A DNA stretch of 64,000 nt, taken from assembly GCF_001999305.1 (NCBI RefSeq), contig NZ_MLHQ01000014.1, forward strand, positions 30,460 through 94,459. The letters run 5' to 3'. This DNA comes from Rodentibacter myodis (lineage in GTDB: Bacteria; Pseudomonadota; Gammaproteobacteria; Enterobacterales; Pasteurellaceae). A program made the translations under genes and the position numbers. Every line of letters begins with the position of its first letter. Within the stretch, counting starts at the first letter, position 1. This document shows, in pieces, positions 9,500 to 18,475 of this stretch. The notes under the pieces were generated by a model. It ran no database searches. It was given only the letters and a program-made list of their open reading frames with translations, and had not been told where the DNA came from.

Positions 9500-9518
9500 A
9501 AATAAAAAAGAGAGAATT

Positions 9519-10673
9519 ATGTCTAGCTATTTATTTACTTCAGAATCCGTGTCGGAAGGACATCCGGATAAAATTGCCGATCAAATTTCAGATGCGGTAC
9601 TCGATGAAATTTTAAAACAAGACCCAAAAGCCCGTGTGGCGTGCGAAACCTATGTAAAAACCGGTATGGCATTAGTGGGGGGGGAAATTACCACTTCGGC
9701 GTGGGTGGATATTGAAAATTTAACCCGTAAAGTGATTTGCGATATTGGTTACGAACATTCCGATATGGGCTTTGACGGCCACTCTTGTGCCGTGTTAAAC
9801 GCCATTGGTAAACAATCGGCGGATATTAATCAAGGCGTAGATCGTGAAAATCCCCTTGATCAAGGTGCAGGCGACCAAGGCATTATGTTTGGTTATGCCA
9901 CCAATGAAACCGATGTATTAATGCCGGCGGCGATCACCTATGCGCACCGCCTAATGCAAAAACAGGCAGAAGTACGCAAAAACGGCAAACTGGCGTGGTT
10001 ACGTCCGGATGCGAAAAGCCAAGTTACCTTAAAATACGAAGACAATAAAATTGTGGGCGTGGATGCCGTAGTGCTTTCAACCCAACATTCGGAAGAAGTG
10101 AGCCAAAAAGATCTGCACGAAGGTGTGATGGAAGAAATCATCAAACCGGTGTTGCCGAGTGAATGGCTTTCAAAAGAAACCAAATATTTTATCAACCCGA
10201 CAGGTCGTTTTGTGATTGGCGGCCCAATGGGGGATTGTGGTTTAACCGGACGTAAAATTATTGTGGATACCTACGGCGGTGCGGCTCGTCACGGTGGTGG
10301 GGCATTCTCCGGTAAAGACCCATCAAAAGTGGATCGCTCGGCGGCTTATGCGGCACGCTATGTGGCAAAAAATATTGTGGCGGCAGGCTTGGCTGATCGC
10401 TGTGAAATTCAGCTTTCTTATGCAATAGGTGTGGCAGATCCGACTTCCATTATGGTGGAAACTTTCGGCACCGGCAAAGTGGCAAACGAACTATTAGTGG
10501 CATTAGTGCGGGAATTTTTTGATTTACGCCCTTATGGTTTAATTAAAATGCTTAATCTAATTCAACCGATTTATCGCGAAACGGCAGCTTATGGACACTT
10601 TGGACGTGAACAATTCCCTTGGGAAAAAGTGGATCGCGCAGAGGAATTGCGTGCAGCGGCAGGGTTGAAATAA
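9519..10673 (+). CDS. metK: S-adenosylmethionine synthetase
   Basis: Makes S-adenosylmethionine from methionine and ATP in the cytoplasm. The 384-residue length equals the bacterial norm. Recognisable motifs are [19 protein letters not shown] at the N-terminus (ATP binding), [12 protein letters not shown] (the GAGDQG signature), and [19 protein letters not shown], the P-loop-like signature with its catalytic Lys and Arg. The start codon has an AGAGAG-type ribosome binding site. It stands as its own transcription unit with a MetJ-like operator in front and a terminator behind. Confidence 0.97.
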   Translation: MSSYLFTSESVSEGHPDKIADQISDAVLDEILKQDPKARVACETYVKTGMALVGGEITTSAWVDIENLTRKVICDIGYEHSDMGFDGHSCAVLNAIGKQSADINQGVDRENPLDQGAGDQGIMFGYATNETDVLMPAAITYAHRLMQKQAEVRKNGKLAWLRPDAKSQVTLKYEDNKIVGVDAVVLSTQHSEEVSQKDLHEGVMEEIIKPVLPSEWLSKETKYFINPTGRFVIGGPMGDCGLTGRKIIVDTYGGAARHGGGAFSGKDPSKVDRSAAYAARYVAKNIVAAGLADRCEIQLSYAIGVADPTSIMVETFGTGKVANELLVALVREFFDLRPYGLIKMLNLIQPIYRETAAYGHFGREQFPWEKVDRAEELRAAAGLK

Positions 10674-10690
10674 TTATTTTCTTGTATTGA

Positions 10691-10715
10691 AAACCGCTAA
10701 TTTAGCGGTTTTTGT
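10691..10715 (+). terminator. metK terminator
   Basis: A perfect 10-bp inverted repeat, AAACCGCTAA and TTAGCGGTTT, separated by one base and followed by T-rich sequence, lies 17 bp after the metK stop. The T-tract runs into the leader of sprT, whose start codon is only 14 bp further on. Confidence 0.75.
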
Positions 10716-10728
10716 TTTTCTTGAATTT

Positions 10729-11238
10729 ATGCTTTCATCACAAACCCAATTCCGACATTTAAAAATGCAGGTTCAGCGTAAACTGACTGAATCGCTACGT
10801 CTTGCGACCGCTTATTTTAAACGTGAATTTGTTATGCCTACAGTGAGTTACGATCTGCGGGGAACGAAAGCAGGCGTTGCTTATTTGCAAAAAAATGAAA
10901 TCAAATTCAACCGCACTTTATTGTTGGAAAATTCAACCGAATTTATTCGACAAGTGGTACCGCACGAATTGGCACATTTGATTATCTATCAGGTATTTGG
11001 ACGGGTGAAGCCGCACGGCGTGGAATGGAAAGCATTAATGAATCAGGTTTTTCATTTACCGGCAGAGACCTGCCATCAATTTGATGTACAAAATGTGCAG
11101 GGAAAAACGTTTGAATACCGCTGTCATTGTCAAACGCATTTATTAAGTATTCGCCGTCATAATCGGATTTTAAAAGAAAAAGTCGAATATTTATGCCGAA
11201 AATGTAAGGGGAAATTGATTTTTGTAGATGATACGTAG
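10729..11238 (+). CDS. sprT: SprT-family zinc metalloprotease-like protein
   Basis: SprT/Spartan-type zinc-dependent protein; bacterial members are little studied but carry a full metalloprotease site. From the ATG at 10729 the product has about 169 residues (E. coli SprT 165). The zinc motif HELAH is in [17 protein letters not shown], followed by HGVEWKALM, which carries the third-ligand His. A C-terminal zinc ribbon is formed by CHC and CRKC with RRHNRI between. A TTG at 10687 would also be in frame but sits inside the metK terminator, so I rejected it. The gene follows metK. Confidence 0.85.
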   Translation: MLSSQTQFRHLKMQVQRKLTESLRLATAYFKREFVMPTVSYDLRGTKAGVAYLQKNEIKFNRTLLLENSTEFIRQVVPHELAHLIIYQVFGRVKPHGVEWKALMNQVFHLPAETCHQFDVQNVQGKTFEYRCHCQTHLLSIRRHNRILKEKVEYLCRKCKGKLIFVDDT

Positions 11239-11294
11239 TTTAGATTATGCTATATTCCCACCAGTTTCTACTAGCAATAAATAGGAGTTATCCA

Positions 11295-11882
11295 ATGAAA
11301 AAATCATTATTAGCGTTAGCTATCGGAGCATTAGCCGTTGCTTCAACGGCAAATGCCGGTTGGTATGTGCAAGGGGATTTAGGGTATTCAAAAGTCAAAT
11401 CATCAGGTGGTGATATTGGTGATTTTAACAAAAGTAAATTTACACCAAGCCTAGCGGTAGGTTATAAATATGGCAACTGGCGTTTTGCTTTAGACTACAC
11501 GAATTACGGTAAAATTGAAGAAAGTTATGCCGACCAAAATGAAGTTAGCACAGAGAAACTTAAAACCTATGGTTTAGGTTTATCCGCTATTTATGATATT
11601 GAGTTAAATTCACCTTTTAAACCTTATGTAGGTGTGCGTTTATCACAAAATTTCTTTGATGACAAATATGATTCTTCTACTATGGAGAATGGTGCTATCG
11701 TAAGAGAGCATATTAGCGAAAAAGAAAATAAATTTGGCTATGGTGTGTTAGCCGGTGTATCTTACAATTTTTCCCCAAACTGGGCGGTAAATGGCGGCAT
11801 TGAGTATAACCGTTTAGGTAAATTTGACGATGTAAAAATTAACCAATATGGTGCAAAAGTAGGTATTCGTTACGAATTCTAA
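11295..11882 (+). CDS. Opacity-family outer-membrane beta-barrel protein
   Basis: Predicted 195-residue outer-membrane protein of the OmpA-N/opacity porin superfamily. A clear signal peptide (MKKSLLALAIGALAVASTAN, then AG-WYVQGDLGYSK) is followed by about eight amphipathic strands, including LAVGYKYGNWRFALDYTNYG, GLSAIYDIEL, PYVGVRLS and WAVNGGIEYNRLG. It ends KVGIRYEF with a C-terminal Phe. The chosen ATG has a good AGGAG site 8 bp upstream; the upstream in-frame ATG at 11247 has none. Opa-like proteins in Neisseria bind host receptors, but that function cannot be transferred on barrel similarity alone. No repeat tract suggesting phase variation was found. Confidence 0.8.
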   Translation: MKKSLLALAIGALAVASTANAGWYVQGDLGYSKVKSSGGDIGDFNKSKFTPSLAVGYKYGNWRFALDYTNYGKIEESYADQNEVSTEKLKTYGLGLSAIYDIELNSPFKPYVGVRLSQNFFDDKYDSSTMENGAIVREHISEKENKFGYGVLAGVSYNFSPNWAVNGGIEYNRLGKFDDVKINQYGAKVGIRYEF

Positions 11883-11968
11883 TTTTCCCCATAAAGTGCG
11901 GTCAGAATATTTTCTTTTTAGTGGAAATAGGATCAGCGCTTTTCGTTATCAGTCATCTTTTTTAATCG

Positions 11969-12006
11969 AACCGTATTTGAAAATTAACTCAAATACGGTT
12001 TTTTGA
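11969..12006. terminator. Bidirectional terminator between the opa-like gene and lyxK
   Basis: A perfect 12-bp stem (AACCGTATTTGA with TCAAATACGGTT, loop of 8) is followed by TTTT on the plus strand and by an A/T-rich stretch on the minus strand. It sits between two convergent genes and can serve both. An uptake sequence lies just before it at 11894. Confidence 0.85.
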
Positions 12007-12016
12007 TGAAATCACG

Positions 12017-13474
12017 TTAAATCAAATTTTTCAGCGCCTGAATAAATTTCAAATAGCGTTGATATTTCGCTTGGTAGGCATTGAAGTTCTCTTTATTTGG
12101 GCGAAATGTTTGCATTTTTGAATTTAAAATATAAGTGCTTTCGCTTTTTTCGATTGCCTCCATTGCCATTAACGCAGCGCCCAAACAGCCTGTTTCTTCT
12201 ACGGCAGGAATTTCCAGTTTCATTCCGGTTAAATCTGCCAACATTTGCATCCAGATTTTTGATTTGGTCGGCCCGCCGGTGACTCTCAGTACGTTTGCGT
12301 CAGGAAAACGCTGCAACATTCTTTCTAAATGATGCATTAGACTAAATAACACGCCTTCATAAACTGCCTGTAATAAGTGAATTTCCGTATGATGGGATTG
12401 CAGTCCGTAAAAGCCTGCCTGCATACCCAATCCCGCATTCGAGCCATAAAGAAAGGGGACGAATAAGACACTGCTTTTTGCCGGTGCTAAACTTCCGATG
12501 CCACGATTAATGGTTTCATAATCCAAATGTTTAAAACGATTTAAAAACCATTCTAAATTACCCGATGAGGTGGGGCTGGCTTCGTGAACGATAAATTTAT
12601 TTTGTTCCACATAACGTCCGTAGACAAAAGGAATGGATTGGTCGAACTCAATGTGATCGGTAATGCCGCTTACCACCGACCACGTGCCCAGCACTACGTT
12701 TAATTTGTTTTCATCCTCTAAATTGGCACAAAGTGCGGTCGAAACCACGTCAAATAATCCGCCAACAACTGCCGTGCCTTCGGTTAAGCCGGTCATTTCT
12801 GCAGCTTGCTTAGTGACATAGCCTGCGATTTCATTGGATTTAATTATCGGTGGAAATTTATTAAAAATTTCTTCAATGTCGAGTAATTGAGCAAGGTGAA
12901 CATCATATCCTCCCGTTTGAATATTATAGAGGTTTGATTCGGAAATATTGGTTTCTTCACAAAATAACTGACCGGTTAAACAGAATCGTAAATAGTCGTG
13001 CGACATTAAAACCGTGCCAATGCGATCATAGCGGGGGCGATCTTTTTCCTTTATCCAACGGAGAATTGAAACGGGATGACCTGTCCATAAGGTTTGTCGG
13101 GTGAGAGGATAAATTTTTTCAGGAATCTTTTCGGCTTGCCAATTTTTTACAATGTCGAGCGCACGTTGATCAGAAGATAAAATTGCCCGTCCTAAGGGGC
13201 GATGTTGTTTATCTAAAAGGAATGCACCTTTCCCCTGTGCAGAAATGCCAACGGCTTTGATAAGTGTTGGAGCGAGATGACTTTTGACAATGGCTTCCCG
13301 CACCACTTGTGCAGTGACTTGCCATAAGGTGTTGGGATCACGCTCTGCATAGCCGGACTGTTCACTGATGACGGGAACATTTTCACGGGCTATGCCATAT
13401 AATTTTCCATTGTTATCAAATAATGCGGCTTTAATGAAAGTGCCACCACAATCAATGCCTAAGTAATAATTCAT
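12017..13474 (-). CDS. lyxK: FGGY-family L-xylulose/3-keto-L-gulonate kinase
   Basis: Carbohydrate kinase of the FGGY family, 485 residues, the usual length for LyxK (E. coli 498). N-terminal phosphate-binding sequence LGIDCGGTFIKAALFD, central GISAQGKGAFLLD and the C-terminal VTGGPTKSKIWMQMLADLTG plus ETGCLGAALMA segments are clear. It is the last gene of the cluster with a TRAP transporter and 2,3-diketo-L-gulonate reductase, which matches the E. coli yia operon. The kinase there phosphorylates L-xylulose and probably 3-keto-L-gulonate. It starts 54 bp after yiaO and an uptake sequence lies inside it (12731). The substrate is inferred from context. Confidence 0.85.
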   Translation of the reverse strand: MNYYLGIDCGGTFIKAALFDNNGKLYGIARENVPVISEQSGYAERDPNTLWQVTAQVVREAIVKSHLAPTLIKAVGISAQGKGAFLLDKQHRPLGRAILSSDQRALDIVKNWQAEKIPEKIYPLTRQTLWTGHPVSILRWIKEKDRPRYDRIGTVLMSHDYLRFCLTGQLFCEETNISESNLYNIQTGGYDVHLAQLLDIEEIFNKFPPIIKSNEIAGYVTKQAAEMTGLTEGTAVVGGLFDVVSTALCANLEDENKLNVVLGTWSVVSGITDHIEFDQSIPFVYGRYVEQNKFIVHEASPTSSGNLEWFLNRFKHLDYETINRGIGSLAPAKSSVLFVPFLYGSNAGLGMQAGFYGLQSHHTEIHLLQAVYEGVLFSLMHHLERMLQRFPDANVLRVTGGPTKSKIWMQMLADLTGMKLEIPAVEETGCLGAALMAMEAIEKSESTYILNSKMQTFRPNKENFNAYQAKYQRYLKFIQALKNLI

Positions 13475-13528
13475 AAAACCTCAAGGAAAGTGAAAGCAGC
13501 CAACGAAAGTTGACCGCTTATGATTGGA

Positions 13529-14518
13529 TTATTGCGCTAACGCATCAATTTGATTGACTAAGGTATCACCCTGTTTCTCAATATAAGATTTGCGGACTTT
13601 TTCCTCAATGATCGCTTTAAAAGGCGCAGGAACGATGGTCTCTGTGACTTCAACCCCTTCTTTACGCAATTTAGCAATAATTTCTTGCTCATTTTTCACA
13701 TTAAGTTCTCGTTGAAAAGCACCCGCTTCTTTCGCGGCGGATAAAATTGCCTGTTGAAGTTCCGGTGAAAGTGAATCAAATTTCGCTTTGTTCATTACAA
13801 CAATTAATGGTGTATAACCGTGGTTACTTAGGGTTAAATATTTTTGTACTTCATATAATTTTGAAGACCAAAAAATACCAATCGGGTGTTCTTGGGCATC
13901 AACAGCGCGGGTTTCTAATGCGGTATAAAGCTCCGCTAATGGCATTGGTACAGGGTTTGCCCCTAAAAGGGAGAAGGCTTCAATATACATTGGGTTTTGA
14001 TTGGTACGGACTTTTAAGCCTTTCACATCTTCCGGTTTGGTCATTGTATGTTTGGAATTAGAAAAAGCACGGAATCCCACATCCCAAAAGGCTAATCCTT
14101 TAAGCCCTTTTTCCTCAAGGGCTTTTAATAAACCTTCCCCAATTTCACCATCCAATACTTTATAAACGTGTTCACGATCTTTAAATATAAATGGAATATC
14201 GATGACATTTAATTCTTGAACTAATCCTGTAAAGTTAGGCGAACCTGACATTTCCAGATCAATAGTGCCGCCACGCACGCCGGCAATCATTGTTTGAGCA
14301 TTACCTAATGTACTGTCAGGAAAGAGTTTTAATTTGACTTCACCATTGGTTTTTTCAGCCAATAATTCGTTAAATTTTTTGGCTGCGATATGTTGGGTAT
14401 CACTGCGAGGGGCTTCATAGCCAAAGCGTAGATTAACTTGTGCCGAAACCGCTGAGGCAGTGAATATTGTCGCACCGGCAATTAAAGCGGTTAAGAATTT
14501 CATATTAAAACGTTTCAT
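13529..14518 (-). CDS. yiaO: TRAP transporter substrate-binding protein (DctP/YiaO type)
   Basis: Periplasmic solute-binding subunit of a tripartite ATP-independent transporter, 329 residues. The start at 14518 gives a signal peptide (MKRFNMKFLTALIAGATIFT, cleavage near ASAVSAQ) and has an AGGAGA site upstream. The 18 extra residues upstream in frame are not signal-like. The DctP fold is seen in LRFGYEAPRSDTQHIAAKKF, the FPDSTLGNAQTMIAGVRGG segment, and KGLKVRTNQNPMY, where the Arg is the conserved carboxylate-binding residue. The expected ligand is 2,3-diketo-L-gulonate, judged from the linked reductase and kinase. Confidence 0.88.
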   Translation of the reverse strand: MKRFNMKFLTALIAGATIFTASAVSAQVNLRFGYEAPRSDTQHIAAKKFNELLAEKTNGEVKLKLFPDSTLGNAQTMIAGVRGGTIDLEMSGSPNFTGLVQELNVIDIPFIFKDREHVYKVLDGEIGEGLLKALEEKGLKGLAFWDVGFRAFSNSKHTMTKPEDVKGLKVRTNQNPMYIEAFSLLGANPVPMPLAELYTALETRAVDAQEHPIGIFWSSKLYEVQKYLTLSNHGYTPLIVVMNKAKFDSLSPELQQAILSAAKEAGAFQRELNVKNEQEIIAKLRKEGVEVTETIVPAPFKAIIEEKVRKSYIEKQGDTLVNQIDALAQ

Positions 14519-14559
14519 AATGTTCTCCTGAATGAGGCGTAATGAAAAAGTCAGTGTTT

Positions 14560-15837
14560 TTACAACATCCATTGAAGTGGAACTAAAATCAATGACGGAA
14601 AGAAGATGAACAAAAACAGCAAGAGAAGCATCATTCCCATATAAGGCAGAATGCCTTTTGCCGCTTGGTCAAAGGGAAGTTTAGATACGCCGGTAATCAC
14701 ATTTAGCACATTGCCTACCGGCGGCGTAATTAAACCGATTGAGGTGTTTAGGATAAATAACACACCAAAATAAACGGGATCGATACCGGCCTCTTCAATT
14801 AATGGCATTAATACCGGTGTCAGAATAAGGACGGTAGGCGTTAAATCCATCACCATACCGATGATAAATACCGAAATCATCACGACAATCAGCAACAATG
14901 TTGGATTATCAATTAACGGTTCTAAAAATTCCGTCATCATTTGTGGTAGTTCGGCGATGGTGATTAACCAACCGGTTACATTGGCGGCAGCGACTAAAAA
15001 CATCACCACAGCGGTTGTTTTTCCCGCGGCGAGAATCACTTTATACAAATCTTTGATTTTGAGTTCACGGTAAACAAAGAGTGAAATCATCAAGGCATAA
15101 AAGGCGGCTACCACACCGGCTTCTGTCGGCGTGAAGATGCCCGAACGGAAACCGCCAATGATAATAACCGGTAATAGCAATGCCCAAATACTGTTTTTGA
15201 AAGAAATACATAATTCTTCTTTGGTTGCTTTGGAGAATGTCATCAAATTTAGCCGTTTTGCCTGCCACCACCAGAGCAGTGCCAACGCAATTCCCATTAT
15301 CAAGCCCGGGAAAATACCGGCTAAAAAGAGTTTTGTGATGGATACGCCGCTTGCCACGCCAAATACAATAAAGGGAATAGAAGGGGGAATAATCGGTGCA
15401 ATAATACCTGCCGTACCGATTAAACCTGCCGATCTATCCACCGGATAACCGGTGGTTTTCATCATCGGTAATAACATTGCGGCCACTGCTGCGGTATCTG
15501 CCACTGCCGAGCCGGATAAACTTGCCATAATCATTGCGGCAATAATGGCTACAAAACCCAAGCCACCACGTTTATGCCCCACTAATTTCATCGGCAAATC
15601 AATAATACGTTTTGACAAGCCCCCTTCATTCATTATTTCACCGGCAAGGATAAAGAAAGGAATCGCCATCAGTGAAAAGCTATCTGCACCACTGATTAAA
15701 TGTTGTGCCAAGATTTGAGAATCAAATAGATCAAGTTGCAACATTAAGGCGATACCACACACTAAAAGTGAGAAGGCGACAGGAATGCCTAAAATAATCG
15801 CACCCAGTAGAACGGAGAGGAAAATAACCACGATCAT
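14560..15837 (-). CDS. yiaN: TRAP transporter large permease (DctM/YiaN type)
   Basis: Large membrane subunit of the TRAP transporter, 425 residues with about 12 hydrophobic segments, using an ion gradient to import the ligand of the binding protein. The start MIVVIFLSVLLGAIILGIPV overlaps the stop of the small subunit gene by the ATGA arrangement, so the longer upstream reading (54 more residues, lying within the other gene) is not the true start. The DctM features SLMAIPFFILAGEIM, GSAVADTAAVAAMLLP and IIAPIIPPSIPFIVFG are present. It is followed after 41 bp by the binding protein gene. Confidence 0.9.
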   Translation of the reverse strand: MIVVIFLSVLLGAIILGIPVAFSLLVCGIALMLQLDLFDSQILAQHLISGADSFSLMAIPFFILAGEIMNEGGLSKRIIDLPMKLVGHKRGGLGFVAIIAAMIMASLSGSAVADTAAVAAMLLPMMKTTGYPVDRSAGLIGTAGIIAPIIPPSIPFIVFGVASGVSITKLFLAGIFPGLIMGIALALLWWWQAKRLNLMTFSKATKEELCISFKNSIWALLLPVIIIGGFRSGIFTPTEAGVVAAFYALMISLFVYRELKIKDLYKVILAAGKTTAVVMFLVAAANVTGWLITIAELPQMMTEFLEPLIDNPTLLLIVVMISVFIIGMVMDLTPTVLILTPVLMPLIEEAGIDPVYFGVLFILNTSIGLITPPVGNVLNVITGVSKLPFDQAAKGILPYMGMMLLLLFLFIFFPSLILVPLQWML

Positions 15838-16316
15838 AGATTTTCTCCTTTCGTGAGAAAGTGGATTCTTGACAACATTCGGGTGATTAATACCCCCCCA
15901 ATTAAAATGCCTGCCACCACGCCTGCAAAGTAAGTAATACCCTGCGGTAAACCGGAAATAGGGGCTAAATTGGTCAGATTTAATTGGAACTGAATCCAAC
16001 TGCCATCAACAATTAAATAGCAACAGTAAAGCATTAACGCATCTGTAAAAATCCCCAAAATGTTGCGACCGTTTGAAGATAGCTTGTCGGTTAAAATCGT
16101 CACATTAACGTGTTGATTGCCATTAAATGCTAATACAGCCGCTAAAAAAGTGAGCCAGATAAACAGATAACGTGAAACTTCCTCCGTCACATTAATGCTG
16201 CTATTAAAGCCATAACGCAAGACAACGTTGAGAAACACCAAAAGTGCCATAATGGATAAAATGAAAACCACGAGGACTTCCAGTATCTTCCCAACAAATC
16301 GGGCAAAACTTTTCAT
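15834..16316 (-). CDS. yiaM: TRAP transporter small permease (DctQ/YiaM type)
   Basis: Small four-helix membrane subunit (160 residues) that holds the TRAP large subunit and binding protein together. Four hydrophobic segments are visible: near residues 10-32, 45-65, 85-105 and 125-148. The DctQ signature region reads NVTEEVSRYLFIWLTFLAA. It overlaps the next gene by 4 bp (ATGA) and follows dlgD by 39 bp, in the order yiaK-M-N-O-lyxK. The E. coli operon has yiaL between K and M, and that gene is missing here. Confidence 0.88.
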   Translation of the reverse strand: MKSFARFVGKILEVLVVFILSIMALLVFLNVVLRYGFNSSINVTEEVSRYLFIWLTFLAAVLAFNGNQHVNVTILTDKLSSNGRNILGIFTDALMLYCCYLIVDGSWIQFQLNLTNLAPISGLPQGITYFAGVVAGILIGGVLITRMLSRIHFLTKGENL

Positions 16317-16355
16317 CGTTCCTCCTCAAAAATACGTGAAAAAATGACCGCACTT

Positions 16356-17354
16356 TTAAAGTGATTTAATTTTTGCCCAAACGGTATCATCCACAGGAAT
16401 ACCATTGGCTTTGTTGTCGGCAAGAATTTTCGTAAATTCGTGTCCCGGCAAACGCACTTCTACATTAGGATCGGCACGTTCTGCAGTTTTCACATAGTCC
16501 ATAATGCGGTTGAGTTTTTCGTCTTTTGTTTTACCGTCAATTAAACGATCCACTTCAATGGCAATAAACACTTGAGAAACACAGTATTCATCATCTTTAT
16601 CTTCGGTCACGGCAACGGTGGATTCACCGTTGGAAAGTAGGGTCGCGATCATATCCAATACAATAGACAAGCCCGACCCTTTCCAAAATCCCATTGGCAT
16701 TAAACGGCGATTTTTTTCCACTGTTGCCGGATCGCGGGTTGGATTGCCTTCATCATCAAAACCTGCCTCAACAAAGGTTTGACGACCTTGCAGGCGGTGA
16801 ACTTCTAACATTCCGTAGGAATACATTGAACAAGACATATCTACTATCGTGATAGGATTGGTGGGAACGGCAATAATGAGGGGATTTGTGCCGATCCGAC
16901 ATTCTTTTGCTCCCCAAGGGGGCATTACCGCAAGAGCATTTGTCCAGCAAATGCCGATATAGCCTTTTTCTGCGGCTTGCCAGCCATAAGATCCGCCACG
17001 CATCCAGTGATTGGCATTCCGCAATGCCACGACACCGATACCGTTTTGAGCTGCCAATTCAATGGCACGATCCATCATTTTTTTCGCCGTTAAATTGCCG
17101 ATGGCTTGGTGTGCATCCCATTGCTCGATTGCACCTAATGAAAGCACTTTGGTTGGTTGTGCTTCCGGCACAATATCGCCGTTTTCCAATTGTTGGATAA
17201 AACGCGGGAAACGGTTTACGCCGTGAGAATATGCACCGGCTTGTGTGGTATCGGCAAACACGGTGGCACATTCTTCGGCAATTTCTTCACGCACATTGCG
17301 GGAAAGTAAAACACGTTTAAATTCAGCTTTTAGATTTTCATAAGACACTCTCAT
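16356..17354 (-). CDS. dlgD: 2,3-diketo-L-gulonate reductase
   Basis: NAD(P)H-dependent reductase of the malate/L-lactate dehydrogenase-like (YiaK/Ldh2) family, which converts 2,3-diketo-L-gulonate to 3-keto-L-gulonate. From the chosen ATG ([20 protein letters not shown]) it has 332 residues, exactly the length of E. coli YiaK; 13 extra upstream residues are without support. Conserved parts include [51 protein letters not shown] and [21 protein letters not shown]. It is the first gene of the catabolic and uptake operon, divergent from the IclR regulator. An uptake sequence lies 1 bp after the stop. Confidence 0.92.
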   Translation of the reverse strand: MRVSYENLKAEFKRVLLSRNVREEIAEECATVFADTTQAGAYSHGVNRFPRFIQQLENGDIVPEAQPTKVLSLGAIEQWDAHQAIGNLTAKKMMDRAIELAAQNGIGVVALRNANHWMRGGSYGWQAAEKGYIGICWTNALAVMPPWGAKECRIGTNPLIIAVPTNPITIVDMSCSMYSYGMLEVHRLQGRQTFVEAGFDDEGNPTRDPATVEKNRRLMPMGFWKGSGLSIVLDMIATLLSNGESTVAVTEDKDDEYCVSQVFIAIEVDRLIDGKTKDEKLNRIMDYVKTAERADPNVEVRLPGHEFTKILADNKANGIPVDDTVWAKIKSL

Positions 17355-17481
17355 AAAATACCTCATATTCCATATAATAAAATTATGTTTCACAATATAT
17401 AACTGAGCCTTATCGTAGTCAATTTTTGTGTTGAATTAAAATTCTTTTAAAATCAATAGGATATAAAGTATTTTTCTGATT

Positions 17482-17497
17482 TGTGACAGAGTTCTCA
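17482..17497. promoter_or_regulatory. CRP-like site between dlgD and the IclR regulator
   Basis: TGTGA-6 bp-TCTCA matches the CRP consensus TGTGA-N6-TCACA at nine of ten fixed positions. It lies in the 201-bp divergent region, about 130 bp before dlgD and 60 bp before the regulator. Catabolite control of a sugar-acid operon would be expected. The rest of the gap is AT-rich and should also contain the regulator's operator, which I cannot locate. Confidence 0.5.
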
Positions 17498-17555
17498 TTT
17501 TTGTGGAGCAAGATTTCACATTATGAAATATAATTTGGAAAAGGAGGATAATGCG

Positions 17556-18341
17556 ATGGCAGAAGAAAAATTGATGGGTAATCAAAGCCTTATACGTGGG
17601 CTTCGATTGTTAGATATATTAAGTGACTTTCCGAATGGTTGTCCGCTCGCGAAATTGGCGGAAATTTCAGGGTTAAACAAAAGCACTGTTCACCGTCTTT
17701 TACAGGGATTACAAAGTGAAGGTTATGTGAAACCGGCTTCTACGGCGGGAAGTTATCGGCTCAGTATAAAATGCCTCAGTATCGGGCAGAAGATTTTGAC
17801 TTCAATGAATATCATTAACGTGGTCTCTCCTTACTTGGAGCAACTTAATCTAACCTTAGGTGAGACCATCAACTTTTCCCAAAGGGAAGAGGATAAAGCC
17901 ATTATGATTTACAAGTTAGAGCCAACCCACGGTATGTTGAAAACAAGGGCTTACATTGGACAACATATCCCATTTTATTGCTCGGCAATGGGAAAACTTT
18001 ATTTGGCTTACCCCAAAAAGGAAGGTTATTTGCAACATTATTGGCAAACTCATCAAAATGTGATTCAACAATTAACAAAAAATACCATTACCCGATTAGA
18101 CGAAATGGAAGCGGAATTGGAAAATATTCGACAAAATCAATTTGCGATGGACAGAGAAGAAAATGAAATGGGCGTGGTGTGCATTGCTTGCCCGATATTT
18201 GATTCTTTTCATCAAGTGGAATATGCCGTTTCTGTTTCGATGTCGATTTATAAATTGAGAAAAATCGGGATTGATTTTTTCCTGAATGAAATCCGAAAAA
18301 CTGCACAGGAAATCTCAAAAGAGTTGGGTTACTTGGGTTGA
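17556..18341 (+). CDS. yiaJ: IclR-family transcriptional regulator (YiaJ-like)
   Basis: Regulator of about 261 residues with an N-terminal winged helix (residues about 10-75, GLRLLDILSDFP then LAKLAEISGLNKSTVHRLLQ) and a C-terminal IclR ligand-binding domain (about 90-255, including GMLKTRAYIGQHIPFYCSAMGKLYLAY and CIACPIFDSF). The ATG at 17556 is 9 bp after an AAGGAGG site, while the earlier ATG at 17523 has no good site. It is divergent from the dlgD-yiaMNO-lyxK operon. By analogy with E. coli YiaJ it probably represses that operon. An uptake sequence follows the stop at 18351. Confidence 0.88.
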   Translation: MAEEKLMGNQSLIRGLRLLDILSDFPNGCPLAKLAEISGLNKSTVHRLLQGLQSEGYVKPASTAGSYRLSIKCLSIGQKILTSMNIINVVSPYLEQLNLTLGETINFSQREEDKAIMIYKLEPTHGMLKTRAYIGQHIPFYCSAMGKLYLAYPKKEGYLQHYWQTHQNVIQQLTKNTITRLDEMEAELENIRQNQFAMDREENEMGVVCIACPIFDSFHQVEYAVSVSMSIYKLRKIGIDFFLNEIRKTAQEISKELGYLG

Positions 18342-18401
18342 TTTGAGCAAAAGTGCGGTTGGTTTTTACGTTATTTTTGCCGTTGTGCTGTCAGCCTGCC
18401 C

Positions 18402-18430
18402 CTTGAAAACATCATTTTCATTCTTATATT
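18402..18430 (+). promoter_or_regulatory. Sigma-32-like promoter of htpG
   Basis: CCCCTTGAAAA, with the CTTGAAA heat-shock -35 core at 18402-18408, is followed after about 14 bp by CTTATATT, an imperfect match to the sigma-32 -10 element CCCCATNT. It lies about 45 bp before the ribosome binding site of htpG, a classic heat-shock gene. The -10 match is only partial. Confidence 0.5.
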
Positions 18431-18475
18431 TGAGCCGTTCAACATCTATCTGTTTTATTTTTAGAAGGAAAAATT

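Noticed and set aside
9442..9518. SAM riboswitch before metK
   Set aside because: The leader is too short after the promoter and shows MetJ-type boxes instead of riboswitch stems.
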